A stretch of DNA of 63,518 nucleotides from Candidatus Thorarchaeota archaeon (lineage in GTDB: Archaea > Asgardarchaeota > Thorarchaeia > Thorarchaeales > Thorarchaeaceae). Below the pieces are notes generated by a model, which was given only the letters and a program-made list of their open reading frames with translations, did no database searches and had not been told where the DNA came from. Positions 25,679 through 33,604 of the stretch are shown piece by piece; within the stretch, counting starts at the first letter, position 1; every line of letters begins with the position of its first letter. Both the position numbers and the translations under genes were made by a program. The stretch is from NCBI GenBank assembly GCA_019057475.1, contig DXJO01000013.1, positions 1-63,518 of the forward strand, written 5' to 3'.

Positions 25679-27133
25679 GTGGCACATTTGGAAATAAACA
25701 AGATAGCCGAGAATGTGTATGAAATTCCCAAGAGCACCCAATCATGTATGACAGTCCCGGTGAGAATCTATGCGTCTGATTCCTTAGTGAAGAAAATGAA
25801 ACAGGATAAGACGTTCGAACAGGGAGTGAATGTTGCATGTCTACCCGGAATCTACTCACACAGCACGATCCTTCCTGACGGTCACCAAGGGTATGGGTTC
25901 CCAATCGGGGGGGTAGCGGCTACGGACTACGAAAAGGGAGTGATATCACCAGGTGGTGTTGGTTACGATATCAACTGTGGTGTCAGGGTCCTAACAACCA
26001 ACCTGAACGAATCAGATGTACGACCGAAGCTGAGGAACCTAGTCGATTCTCTCTTCCGAAATGTGCCTACTGGAGTCGGCAGGTCCGGCAAGATTATGCT
26101 CGCTGGAAAAGCCGGCGTCGACAATGTGCTGAGTGGCGGTGCCAAATGGGCTGTAGATGAGGGTTACGGATGGGAAGAAGACCTAGAGCACACGGAGGCA
26201 GGAGGGCGCCTTGAACTCGCAGATCCAACCAAGGTGTCACCACACGCAAAAGAGAGAGGAAGGAAACAAGTTGGTACTCTGGGCTCGGGAAACCATTTCC
26301 TAGAGATTCAACTGGTGGATGAAATCTACGACGAGACGGCTGCAAAGGCCGTTGGTATAACTCGCAAGGGGCAAGTCACTGTGATGATTCACAGTGGATC
26401 CAGAGGTTTAGGTCACCAAGTCTGTGGTGACTACATCAAGACGATGACTCATGCCATGAGGAAGTACAACATCAATGTTCCAGACAGGGAGCTCTGTAGT
26501 GCACCAACAACCTCGCCCGAGGGACAAGCGTATTTGGGAGCCATGAGCGCTGCAGCCAACTACGCGTGGGCAAACAGACAAACCATGATGCATTGGACAC
26601 GAGAGGTCTTTTCAGAGATATTCCGCAAGTCCGCCGAGGACCTGGACATGCGCTTGGTCTATGACGTTGCACACAATATCGGCAAAGTTGAGGAACACGA
26701 TATCGAAGGAAAGAGGACGAAAGTCTTAGTCCACCGAAAAGGAGCGACTAGAGCATTCCCGCCCGGTCATCCAGAAACTCCAGCCAAGTACAAGAGCATT
26801 GGTCAACCCGTACTCATTCCGGGTACGATGGGCACAGCTTCATACATCCTTGTTGGAAACCAGATGGGAATGGAGCTTACCTTTGGCTCAACCGCCCATG
26901 GTGCTGGCCGCGTTATGAGCAGAAGCAGAGCCAAAAGGCAATTCTACGGCAGAGAAGTTCAAGACAAGCTCGCAAAGGAAGGTATCATAGTTAAGGCATC
27001 CAAGGGGATTGTGATTGCAGAAGAGGCCCCTGGTGCGTACAAGGATGTTGATGAAGTAGTGCGCGTATCAGACGCTTTGGGAATCGCCACCAAGGTAGTG
27101 AAACTACGCCCCATTGGTGTTATCAAGGGATAA
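25679..27133 (+). CDS. rtcB: tRNA-splicing / 3'-phosphate RNA ligase RtcB
   Basis: A 484-aa GTP-dependent RNA ligase joining 2',3'-cyclic phosphate (or 3'-phosphate) to 5'-OH ends in tRNA splicing and repair. Manganese ligands and motifs are visible: LPDGHQGYGFPIGGVA, GVGYDINCGVRVL (Cys in DINCG, about residue 100), LGSGNHFLEI, MIHSGSRGLGHQ, and GSTAHGAGRVMSR with the guanylylated His. The length is typical and there is no intein. GTG start at 25679; a TATA-like CCTTATAG about 40 bp upstream implies a short leader. It is convergent with the EamA gene, overlapping it by 30 bp. Confidence 0.97.
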   Translation: MAHLEINKIAENVYEIPKSTQSCMTVPVRIYASDSLVKKMKQDKTFEQGVNVACLPGIYSHSTILPDGHQGYGFPIGGVAATDYEKGVISPGGVGYDINCGVRVLTTNLNESDVRPKLRNLVDSLFRNVPTGVGRSGKIMLAGKAGVDNVLSGGAKWAVDEGYGWEEDLEHTEAGGRLELADPTKVSPHAKERGRKQVGTLGSGNHFLEIQLVDEIYDETAAKAVGITRKGQVTVMIHSGSRGLGHQVCGDYIKTMTHAMRKYNINVPDRELCSAPTTSPEGQAYLGAMSAAANYAWANRQTMMHWTREVFSEIFRKSAEDLDMRLVYDVAHNIGKVEEHDIEGKRTKVLVHRKGATRAFPPGHPETPAKYKSIGQPVLIPGTMGTASYILVGNQMGMELTFGSTAHGAGRVMSRSRAKRQFYGREVQDKLAKEGIIVKASKGIVIAEEAPGAYKDVDEVVRVSDALGIATKVVKLRPIGVIKG

Positions 27134-28048
27134 GACACTATTTCGATCCCGTTGGGCCATCCCAGACACTACAAGCATCACGCCGAACAAGATTATTGCA
27201 AAGGCCACCAGGGTCATCTCAGGCGGCTGTTCACCGAGAACGAAATATCCCAGTATGGTGGCCCCTATAGGTTCACCCAGGACTACAGCAGAAACAATGT
27301 ATGCCGGGACTAGTGTAAGAAGATGGTTGTTCACTGAGTGTCCGAGAACGGTGGGGAATATCGCCAGGGCTATGAAGATGGCTATCTCGAAGGGGTCGAG
27401 AACAAGAATGTTAATTCCTAGAACCGCACAGAAGACAAGTGTAACAAGCGCAGCAGAGGAATAGACTACCGAGGTGTATACTGAGTTTGGCAGGCCCTTA
27501 GCGTACTTCCGACCGCCAATGAAATAGATTGCGAGAAAGACAGAACTCACAAGCGCCAGCGCGTTTCCCAGAAAGGCACCCGAGCCCTCAGCAACTAGAC
27601 TGTTCCAAGTCAGAAAGATAGCTCCCGCCACTGCAATTAGTATTCCCACCCATGACCTTCGCCTGAGAGACTCTCCAAGAATCACCGTGGATAGTATTGC
27701 GGTGGTGATGGGAGCTGTGTGCACTAGCATTACACTGGCTGCAATCGTGGTAAGTTTCAGTGAGGTAAACCAGGTGGAGAAATGTAGCGAGAGGATGAAT
27801 CCGATTAACACGAGCCACATCCAATTCTTTCTAAGCACAGGACCCCGGAACTCGGACAAATCGCCTTTCACAGCCCCAATCGAGGCCATCATAATAGCAC
27901 CGTAGAGAGTTCGCCAGAATGTGATAACAAGAGCATCTGAGGCACTCATCTTAATCAAAACACTAGCGCTAGAAACCATTGATATCGAGAGAAGCATCAG
28001 GAGGGTGACTCGCGTACGATCAACTGATTTTCTAGGAATACCTTGCAT
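27104..28048 (-). CDS. EamA/DMT family transporter
   Basis: A 314-aa membrane protein with about ten transmembrane helices in two EamA repeats, the drug/metabolite transporter layout. Typical features are FWRTLYGAIMM in helix 2 and LHFSTWFTSLKLTTIAASVML in helices 3-4. The second repeat has GEPIGATILGYFVLGEQPP. It is likely an exporter of small metabolites or amino acids in the cytoplasmic membrane; the substrate is unknown. The frame opens at 28084, but ATG 28048, right after the upstream gene's TGA, is preferred. The 3' end overlaps rtcB convergently by 30 bp. Confidence 0.9.
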   Translation of the reverse strand: MQGIPRKSVDRTRVTLLMLLSISMVSSASVLIKMSASDALVITFWRTLYGAIMMASIGAVKGDLSEFRGPVLRKNWMWLVLIGFILSLHFSTWFTSLKLTTIAASVMLVHTAPITTAILSTVILGESLRRRSWVGILIAVAGAIFLTWNSLVAEGSGAFLGNALALVSSVFLAIYFIGGRKYAKGLPNSVYTSVVYSSAALVTLVFCAVLGINILVLDPFEIAIFIALAIFPTVLGHSVNNHLLTLVPAYIVSAVVLGEPIGATILGYFVLGEQPPEMTLVAFAIILFGVMLVVSGMAQRDRNSVLSLDNTNGA

Positions 28049-28052
28049 TGCT

Positions 28053-28544
28053 TCACATCGTATGCTTCTTTCGACATTCTGCACATATCATCATGGCCCC
28101 AGTTTTTTCAACCACTTGAGAATTGCACGATGGACATTGTGCTACAATCATGTTTTCGAGAGCTCGCGTACGTAACACATTGGTAACTTCGCTCAAATCA
28201 CTGTACTCAAACAGAGCTGTCCCATCTGCACCTTTGACCATGAAGGAAAGAGGCCGTGCATCCTTGTGACGAAATAGGAGTATGGGTTTCTTGAGCTGGA
28301 TCGCTAGCATAATCTCCATTCCAACACCAAGTGATGCATGTGAAACCTCGGCTATGAGAAGGTCAGACTTAGAGATCTGATCAACATCGCGCCTGTAAAC
28401 GTGAGCTGGACCAACAGGAGGGAGGAACTGAGGAGCAAAGACGGCAGTCCCTTGCTTCTCAAGCGCATCAATCACTAGGTGATAGAAGTCATCCATTCGT
28501 AGCTCAGAGTTGATAATCGGTCCGGAGAGGTATACCTGAACCAT
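28053..28544 (-). CDS. nucleoside 2-deoxyribosyltransferase-like protein with zinc ribbon
   Basis: A 163-aa protein. Residues 1-110 resemble the nucleoside 2-deoxyribosyltransferase / TIR-like Rossmann fold: MVQVYLSGPI, DVDQISKSDLLIAEVSHAS, GVGMEIMLAIQLKKPILLF. The last part is a four-cysteine zinc ribbon (CPSC and CAEC, about residues 141-157). Start ATG 28544, with GGTGA upstream, is chosen over the longer frame to 28667, which overlaps the OB-fold gene. Family members cleave or transfer the nucleoside N-glycosidic bond, and some relatives act on NAD. The added ribbon suggests nucleic-acid or protein binding. It lies between an SSB-like gene and a transporter on the same strand. Confidence 0.7.
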   Translation of the reverse strand: MVQVYLSGPIINSELRMDDFYHLVIDALEKQGTAVFAPQFLPPVGPAHVYRRDVDQISKSDLLIAEVSHASLGVGMEIMLAIQLKKPILLFRHKDARPLSFMVKGADGTALFEYSDLSEVTNVLRTRALENMIVAQCPSCNSQVVEKTGAMMICAECRKKHTM

Positions 28545-28578
28545 TCTAGTCACCAAGCAGAGAACTGAAGGAATGGAC

Positions 28579-28929
28579 CTAGTTTGCTGTATCGTCCTTA
28601 ACGAGTTCCGTAATGGGGGGGATTGAATCGTCATCAGGAATCTCTTCGTAATGGCCAGAGCGTCCAAGAGACAGTTGCACCTTGCCCCGCCATTCCTTAG
28701 CCCAACCGTCTGTTATTTTAATCACTTTTCCAGCGGACAAGCCAGAGCCCTCACCAAAACCCCACAGTGATAGGATTACAGTTGCTCCAGGTTCATCCGC
28801 AACGAGAACCTCTGTCAATTGGGTCTTGCGGCCACCGCGGGTTGTTATGATTCGTGGCGGAGCCACCGAAAGCACCCGAACAGTAAGCTCAGTAACATTC
28901 TTGCCGGCCTCTACTTCAACTAGTTTCAA
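28579..28929 (-). CDS. single OB-fold ssDNA-binding protein (RPA/SSB-like)
   Basis: A 116-aa single OB-fold. The text KLVEVEAGKNVTELTVRVLS followed by APPRIITTRGGRKTQLTEVL, VADEPGATVILSLWG and AGKVIKITDGWAKEWRGKVQLSLG is the archaeal SSB/RPA pattern. The TTG start at 28929 aligns with the family and is supported by a TATA box 36 bp upstream. A longer frame reaches 28995. The C-terminus is acidic (PDDDS, DDT), as in many SSBs that recruit partners. It lies just downstream of the longin-Arf gene (about 66 bp between reading frames). Confidence 0.85.
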   Translation of the reverse strand: MKLVEVEAGKNVTELTVRVLSVAPPRIITTRGGRKTQLTEVLVADEPGATVILSLWGFGEGSGLSAGKVIKITDGWAKEWRGKVQLSLGRSGHYEEIPDDDSIPPITELVKDDTAN

Positions 28930-28960
28930 AGAGAATCCCTTTATCTCGTTGGAACTTAAC

Positions 28961-28975
28961 CAATAAATCAGTCTT
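28961..28975 (-). promoter_or_regulatory. promoter of the OB-fold gene
   Basis: Minus-strand GAAGACTGATTTATTG carries a TATA-like box 32-46 bp upstream of TTG 28929. This distance argues for the shorter start and a very short leader. Confidence 0.45.
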
Positions 28976-28995
28976 CCGAAGTGTACATGATTCAA

Positions 28996-30789
28996 TCATT
29001 CAGAATCTTCAGTGTCCTTGTCATCCATGCTCGCGAGGATCTCGTCCATCTCATGGATGGCATCACCATCTGGGAACTCAGCATCCTCGCCAGCCTTTCG
29101 CTTGTCAACAGTTCTAGATATCGTCTTCTCAGTTTCGCTGTAGGCGGCCCATAGCTCCTTTATCGCGTCGTTACCAAAATCCTCAGCCCCTTCAGCCTTT
29201 GAGATATCATCTGCATATCCCGCGTCGTCATCAAGATAGCCAAGTATCTGATCAAGCTCTTCCACAATGGACAGCTCGACACTCTCAGGAGCATCATTCT
29301 CACCTTCGACGGGGATAACTTCGTCGGATGATAGTGCCTCAAGAGCTCCATCCACATCCTCGATGGTTGCCTTGTCCAGCTCAGCGGTGATTATGTCATC
29401 TGCATCAAGTACATCGGAGAGAAAATCTTTGGCAATTTTCAGGGTGGTTGTTTCTTGCTCATCAACCGTTGGGGTGGCTTCGATCTCTACCTCGCTGCGC
29501 TCCAGTTCCTCAAGCTCCTCGGAAAGAATCTCAACATTGATAGAACTGTCCTCAATTTTACCTGCTGGCTCAGCTGTAACCACATCAATCTCAAAGGCGA
29601 CTGGCATCTCGGATGGCTCAGACTCCGCTTCAGCGGCGACTACATCTTCAGGCTCTGCTACGACGGGGACTTCTTCCAGATCCTCAGATGCACTCACCGA
29701 CACCGTGACAATCTCGAACGTATCGGCGGTTGCATCAGCTTCAGCAGGCATATCCACAGGCTCCACGACATCTTCAATGATCTCATAGTCGTCAATGTCC
29801 TCTATGATGTTACCCTCTTCATCAACGAAGACCTCTTCTACGATCTCCTCATACTCCTCTTCTTCCTCGAATGTTTCAATTGCCTCTGTCTCTGCGGCTT
29901 CAGTGAATTGTAGAAGTTCGGATGCGGGCATGTCAGGGAGAACTACGCCGATATATTGAGCTGCTGCTGTCATCAGAATGCTAAGCATCTCATCCCGTCG
30001 ATTCTTGTCGATAGCCACCATGGGATACGTTGGGACTCCGAGGATTTTCCCCACAACCCCAGGTTTCATTGCATTCGGCAGATCCTGTTTGTTGGCCAGA
30101 GCGAACACGGGAACTTTGGGGGCATCTCGCCTTATCAGCTTGAGAATATCTCTGCTTATGATGACGTTGCGCAGACTTGAGTCGCAGACTAGAAAGATTA
30201 CGTCTGCCCCATGGAAGTAGAAGCGCCAGAGAGTCCGAAATCGCTCCTGCCCCGCAAAGTCCCACAAAACGAGCGAATAGTTCCCAAATCTAATGTTCTC
30301 AACAGTTTCCAGATTGAGCGCGATGGTTGGCACATACTGCAATGGGGGAGTTTCCCCGAGGAGAAGGTTCAGTGTTGTGGTCTTGCCAGTACCTCCTTCC
30401 CCGACTAACGCAATCTTCAGCCGGGTAATGACACAGGGCTCTATTAGTTTCTCGTAGGAATCAATGACTGCTTGGAGATCATCCTTCTTGAGCTTCCTTC
30501 TGAGAGCCTTCGCCGCAGTTTCGAGCTTGTTAGCTATGCCGCGTTCATCTTCTCTCTTGTCTGTCACGAAAACCAAGAGCGCGTCTTCGAGCCAATCAAC
30601 CGCCATGAATTTCATGTCATCGACTATCAGGGGCATCTCTGCGATATCGGCACCATGCGTTGTCTTGAGCTCCTCCCTCGTGGATAGGTACTCCAGCAGT
30701 TTTTCTTCAGGCAGTTCCACTGGCCAGTACTGCGTCGATGCAAGTACCTCTTTTGTCGAAATTCGGACCAGCAGAGTGTTGTGAATCAT
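28996..30789 (-). CDS. longin-like domain fused to Arf-type GTPase with long acidic tail
   Basis: A 597-aa three-part protein. Residues 1-115 look like a longin/profilin-like alpha-beta domain (NTLLVRISTKEVLASTQYWP at the start, then KFMAVDWLEDALLVFVTDKR). Residues 122-295 are an Arf/Ras-like GTPase: G1 GEGGTGKTT (130-138), G3 WDFAGQERF (176-184), G4 NKQD (233-236). Residues 300-597 are a highly acidic, low-complexity tail with repeated EEEEEYEE, VEPVDMPAEAD and SEEL-type runs. The ATG at 30789 has GGTGA 9 nt upstream; a TTG 6 nt further upstream is also possible. No prenylation or signal motif is seen. The fusion places a longin-type regulator in cis with its GTPase (inference). Confidence 0.82.
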   Translation of the reverse strand: MIHNTLLVRISTKEVLASTQYWPVELPEEKLLEYLSTREELKTTHGADIAEMPLIVDDMKFMAVDWLEDALLVFVTDKREDERGIANKLETAAKALRRKLKKDDLQAVIDSYEKLIEPCVITRLKIALVGEGGTGKTTTLNLLLGETPPLQYVPTIALNLETVENIRFGNYSLVLWDFAGQERFRTLWRFYFHGADVIFLVCDSSLRNVIISRDILKLIRRDAPKVPVFALANKQDLPNAMKPGVVGKILGVPTYPMVAIDKNRRDEMLSILMTAAAQYIGVVLPDMPASELLQFTEAAETEAIETFEEEEEYEEIVEEVFVDEEGNIIEDIDDYEIIEDVVEPVDMPAEADATADTFEIVTVSVSASEDLEEVPVVAEPEDVVAAEAESEPSEMPVAFEIDVVTAEPAGKIEDSSINVEILSEELEELERSEVEIEATPTVDEQETTTLKIAKDFLSDVLDADDIITAELDKATIEDVDGALEALSSDEVIPVEGENDAPESVELSIVEELDQILGYLDDDAGYADDISKAEGAEDFGNDAIKELWAAYSETEKTISRTVDKRKAGEDAEFPDGDAIHEMDEILASMDDKDTEDSE

Positions 30790-30899
30790 TGTCAATCTTC
30801 ACCAGCTTAGGCGAGCAGAGGAGGTGAGTCCATTTTCCATTCAGGTCAGCCCACATGGCAATTAAACCTTTCACGGTTGAACCCAGAACCTCTTTGGCT

Positions 30900-30926
30900 G
30901 TATTATCGCGCTTCGTTGGATAATAC
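30900..30926. repeat. inverted repeat, 8-bp arms
   Basis: GTATTATC and GATAATAC separated by 11 bases; symmetrical and perfect. It lies upstream of the longin-Arf gene, about 110 bp from its start. Confidence 0.6.
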
Positions 30927-30956
30927 CCAGGACTCTGTATATCCCTTGTCTGGTGC

Positions 30957-30972
30957 ATTAGTTACAACTAAT
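30957..30972. repeat. palindrome, possible operator
   Basis: ATTAGTT-AC-AACTAAT, two perfect 7-bp arms with a 2-bp spacer, directly before a TATA-like tract on the plus strand. It could be a regulator site, but no gene with a secure start follows. Confidence 0.4.
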
Positions 30973-31513
30973 TATAAGATATCTAGGTCATATATTCGCT
31001 CAGCTTGTCAATGTGAAGACATGTATCTCAGGAGAATAAGAGAATCAAAAGGCGGAATTTGGAAGCAGAGGACTGCCGGGCCAAAGCCGCTTTAGAGGCA
31101 GGACCCCCTGCATCCGTGGAGCCGTTCTACCTAGGACACGGAAAATGCGCAAGTATTGGCCCTTCGCAAGGGACCAATCAAATGGGGACCATTTGCTAGA
31201 ACTCATTTGGGACCATGCATTGCGAATGCGAGTTCAATGACGGGGGGAACCGTGTACCCAGATTTCGGGCGAATTACCATCACAGTAAAGCAACATATGA
31301 GTCTTTCTGGTTTTCAAGATATGGAGCAGCGATTCCTGAATCGCTATTGCCTGAAGAAGGTGAATAGAGCCGTTCTGTCGGAGAATTTCACTGTCAGATG
31401 GATTAGAAGCTGGGCTAATCGTGGGTGCGCTATCGCGATGCCACTACGAGCTGGAATCAGTCCATAGTATCAGTGGGATGGCTACTGAAGCATTGCGATT
31501 TGGACATGAGAAC

Positions 31514-32653
31514 CTACCTTGGGAAGTTGTCCCTCAAAAGCCGTAGGTGTTGATGGACCATCTCACGTTGCGCGTCATCGTCAGGGTTCTGCTCAAGATT
31601 CACAATCAGGGTCTGTAGGAAGTATTCAGGGAAGAATAGTCTGACTCGGATGTCATTCAAAAGGAAAAGCCACTTATCATATTCTCCCGATGGCCCTTTC
31701 CTCCTCTTTTCTGAAACAACTCGATACTTCTTCAATGTCTGAGCGGCTTGTTTCAATTCCTTGGGAGGGATGCCCAAAGTTGCTTCAAGCTCGGAGATAT
31801 TCACAGGATGGCGTCTAAGAAGAGTTAGTGTGTCGTAACAATCGGGATCCGCGAGTATGTTTGAAACCGCGACTGTGTCATCAGGTGTCTTTTGCCACTC
31901 CGTGAGGAACTCAAGCACTTCACTCTTGTATTCAGCCGCTAGCTCCGGATCGAGAACTGAACTCGCCGCATCCATGGCAGTTAGTGGAGGTGCACGAAAG
32001 ATCTCTAAGTCCTTCACCAAGAAGATGCAGGTCCGTCCTATCTCATCAACCCATTCTGTCTTCACAAGACCTAATTCCTCGAAGGGTGCGATGATGGAAT
32101 CCACGCTTACGCTGGGGAGACCTGTGACCATCTTAAGCCACTCTTCGAGATTCTCTTTGGATATGCCGCCCTTCCAAAGCTTCGGGAATACCGCACGAGA
32201 AACCTCATCAGAAAAGAGACGAGCAAGACGAGACTCATCAGTCATTCCTGCAAGTCTGATTATTCTACGGTATGTGCTGTCAAGTTCAACCTGCAGTTCA
32301 GCATCAGTCATTGATATTACTGCGTTAGTGATTGGAGACACGATAGAGGTGATTGCTGCCTCGTAGACCTTGGGGTCCTCACCGGGGGTAAGCAGTAAGG
32401 AGATGCAATACTGTTCTTCCTCCCTCACAAGTCCAGTATAGTATGATGCAACATTGTATTCCTCGCCCCCGATTCGAATGCTCAGGGAGGCGAACCCTGC
32501 TGTGGCATCCCCCATGGCGTGTGATGTGAAGATGCGCATGATCTCCGTATTGAGATCTTCGCGGTAATAATCAGCAAAATCTCCTGGGACTTTCGCCTTG
32601 AGGACAGCCCCTATTTTCGAGTCCCAATCTATAAGCAACATCGCTACTGGCAT
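31514..32653 (-). CDS. longin-like N-terminus plus winged-helix protein, unknown function
   Basis: A 379-aa soluble protein. Residues 1-115 begin MPVAMLLIDWDSKIGAVLKA and continue with alternating strands and helices (GFASLSIRIGGEEYNVASYY), a layout like longin/Roadblock-type sensors. The middle has helical segments with KMVTGLPSVSVDSIIAPFEE. The last 110 residues contain a winged-helix-like region: DTLTLLRRHPVNISELEATL then LGIPPKELKQAAQTLKKYRVV, ending in a helix. No enzymatic motif is visible. It lies upstream of the longin-Arf GTPase on the same strand but 718 bp away. The domain call is resemblance, not certainty. ATG start. Confidence 0.6.
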   Translation of the reverse strand: MPVAMLLIDWDSKIGAVLKAKVPGDFADYYREDLNTEIMRIFTSHAMGDATAGFASLSIRIGGEEYNVASYYTGLVREEEQYCISLLLTPGEDPKVYEAAITSIVSPITNAVISMTDAELQVELDSTYRRIIRLAGMTDESRLARLFSDEVSRAVFPKLWKGGISKENLEEWLKMVTGLPSVSVDSIIAPFEELGLVKTEWVDEIGRTCIFLVKDLEIFRAPPLTAMDAASSVLDPELAAEYKSEVLEFLTEWQKTPDDTVAVSNILADPDCYDTLTLLRRHPVNISELEATLGIPPKELKQAAQTLKKYRVVSEKRRKGPSGEYDKWLFLLNDIRVRLFFPEYFLQTLIVNLEQNPDDDAQREMVHQHLRLLRDNFPR

Positions 32654-32807
32654 GGTCTTTTTCTCCGGTCCCTAAGCGGCTGGCCATTTTGGAGTGGTCC
32701 GGTATCGTTTCCGAGTGCTTGACTAAAAAAGCTTGTCACTATTCACTTCGCGATTCAGCAGAGAACAAACGAGTAAAAGTCACTTAGTAATATGCTCGTA
32801 ATACATG

Positions 32808-33452
32808 CTATTGTCGATTCTTAACGTATCGAACAATCTCACTGTACACTTCAGATGTTACTTCCTCTAACGTTTTTGCGGCATCTACGACCACGTACAT
32901 TCCATCATCTTCCTGAACCATGGCAAGGTACGCCTCACGAACCTTGATGAGACGATCGACTTGCTCAAATTGCTCATTCTTAGTTCCATTTCGTTGAAGA
33001 GCCCTTTCAAGACCGACTTCAACAGACACGTCCAAGATGAAGATAATGTCGGGTTCTGGTACGCCAATCTCCACGCGGTTCCTGCGGAGAATCTCCTTCC
33101 ACGGAATGCCAGTGCTGACACTCTGGTATGCACCTGAAGCGAAAAAGTATCGATCCATTAGCACAAGTTTGCCAGCCTCAAGCGCGGGATGAATCCGATT
33201 CTTAACATGCCACTGCCTGTCGCGGTGAAAGAGCTCCAGCTCCTCGTCTGGTGTGAGCGCACCCATTGGCGATCGTTCCCGAATCTCAATGCCCCACTTG
33301 CTCTCATTGGTGGGCTCCCGGAGTTGCACAACATCATAGTCTCGGCTGAGGAACTCAACAAGCGATTCAACCACAGCAGTCTTGCCAGCTCCGTCAATCC
33401 CTTCCAGAACGAAAAGGAAGCCGGGATGCTCATCATGTCGTTTGCCATTCAC
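32808..33452 (-). CDS. tmk: thymidylate kinase
   Basis: A 214-aa dTMP kinase. The P-loop is LEGIDGAGKT (about residues 13-22), the substrate-binding loop has LREPT, and the DRY-type motif is VLMDRYFFASGAYQ. The lid region and C-terminal EQVDRLIKVREAYL helix follow. It converts dTMP to dTDP for DNA synthesis in the cytosol. The frame runs up to 33569, but the GTG at 33452 with GGGGAG 8 nt upstream gives the normal family length. A minus-strand TATAAAAG at about 33553-33560 could drive it, sharing the DNA with the divergent ECF operon promoter. Confidence 0.93.
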   Translation of the reverse strand: MNGKRHDEHPGFLFVLEGIDGAGKTAVVESLVEFLSRDYDVVQLREPTNESKWGIEIRERSPMGALTPDEELELFHRDRQWHVKNRIHPALEAGKLVLMDRYFFASGAYQSVSTGIPWKEILRRNRVEIGVPEPDIIFILDVSVEVGLERALQRNGTKNEQFEQVDRLIKVREAYLAMVQEDDGMYVVVDAAKTLEEVTSEVYSEIVRYVKNRQ

Positions 33453-33551
33453 AGGTAAGATTCTCCCCTTTAGAAGAGTCACTGAGCAGCCATCATGTGG
33501 TTGTATTAGATGCTTCGGTGTGAAATGGTATGATATCATGTTGAGGGTAAT

Positions 33552-33562
33552 TCTTTTATAGC
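33552..33562 (+). promoter_or_regulatory. promoter of the ECF operon (also usable on the other strand)
   Basis: TTCTTTTATAG reads as a TATA box on the plus strand, placing transcription start near 33583-33587. The same bases read TATAAAAG on the minus strand, so the box may also serve tmk. Confidence 0.5.
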
Positions 33563-33575
33563 CGCCCAAGTTCCT

Positions 33576-33597
33576 TAGGATAGGTTAACCTATCCTA
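33576..33597. promoter_or_regulatory. perfect 22-bp palindrome, likely operator
   Basis: Two perfect 11-bp arms (TAGGATAGGTT and its complement) meet at GTTAAC. The site begins about 15 bp after the TATA box and would cover the transcript start of the ECF operon, a classical position for an archaeal repressor. Confidence 0.65.
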
Positions 33598-33604
33598 GGA
33601 GCTG

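Larger units (their letters stand above)
30796..31513. other. 718-bp gap with inverted repeats and no clear gene
   Basis: The largest gene-free stretch in the window. It holds an 8-bp-arm hairpin (GTATTATC/GATAATAC, 30900-30926) and a palindrome (ATTAGTT-AC-AACTAAT, 30957-30972) followed by a plus-strand TATA-like AATTATAAGATA. Three copies of GGGACCA lie within 46 bp (31170, 31185, 31209), one in a 7-bp hairpin (CAAATGG/CCATTTG, 31179-31195). Several short frames on the plus strand look partly protein-like but are interrupted, so a decayed gene is possible. No SRP or RNase P RNA signature was found. Confidence 0.4.

Noticed and set aside
29267-29788. 173-aa serine-rich frame opposite the longin-Arf gene
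   Set aside because: It is the mirror of the GAG/GAA-rich acidic tail (serine-rich low complexity), with no independent start signal or domain.
31156-31467. 103-aa frame in the large gap
   Set aside because: It is TTG-started, has no ribosome site and no recognised domain, and crosses the GGGACCA hairpins. Frames around it look equally protein-like, so at most a decayed gene.
30860-31510. SRP RNA or RNase P RNA in the large gap
   Set aside because: None of the conserved core words (GAGGAAAGTCC-like, GGAAG/AGCAG-type helix 8) was found on either strand.
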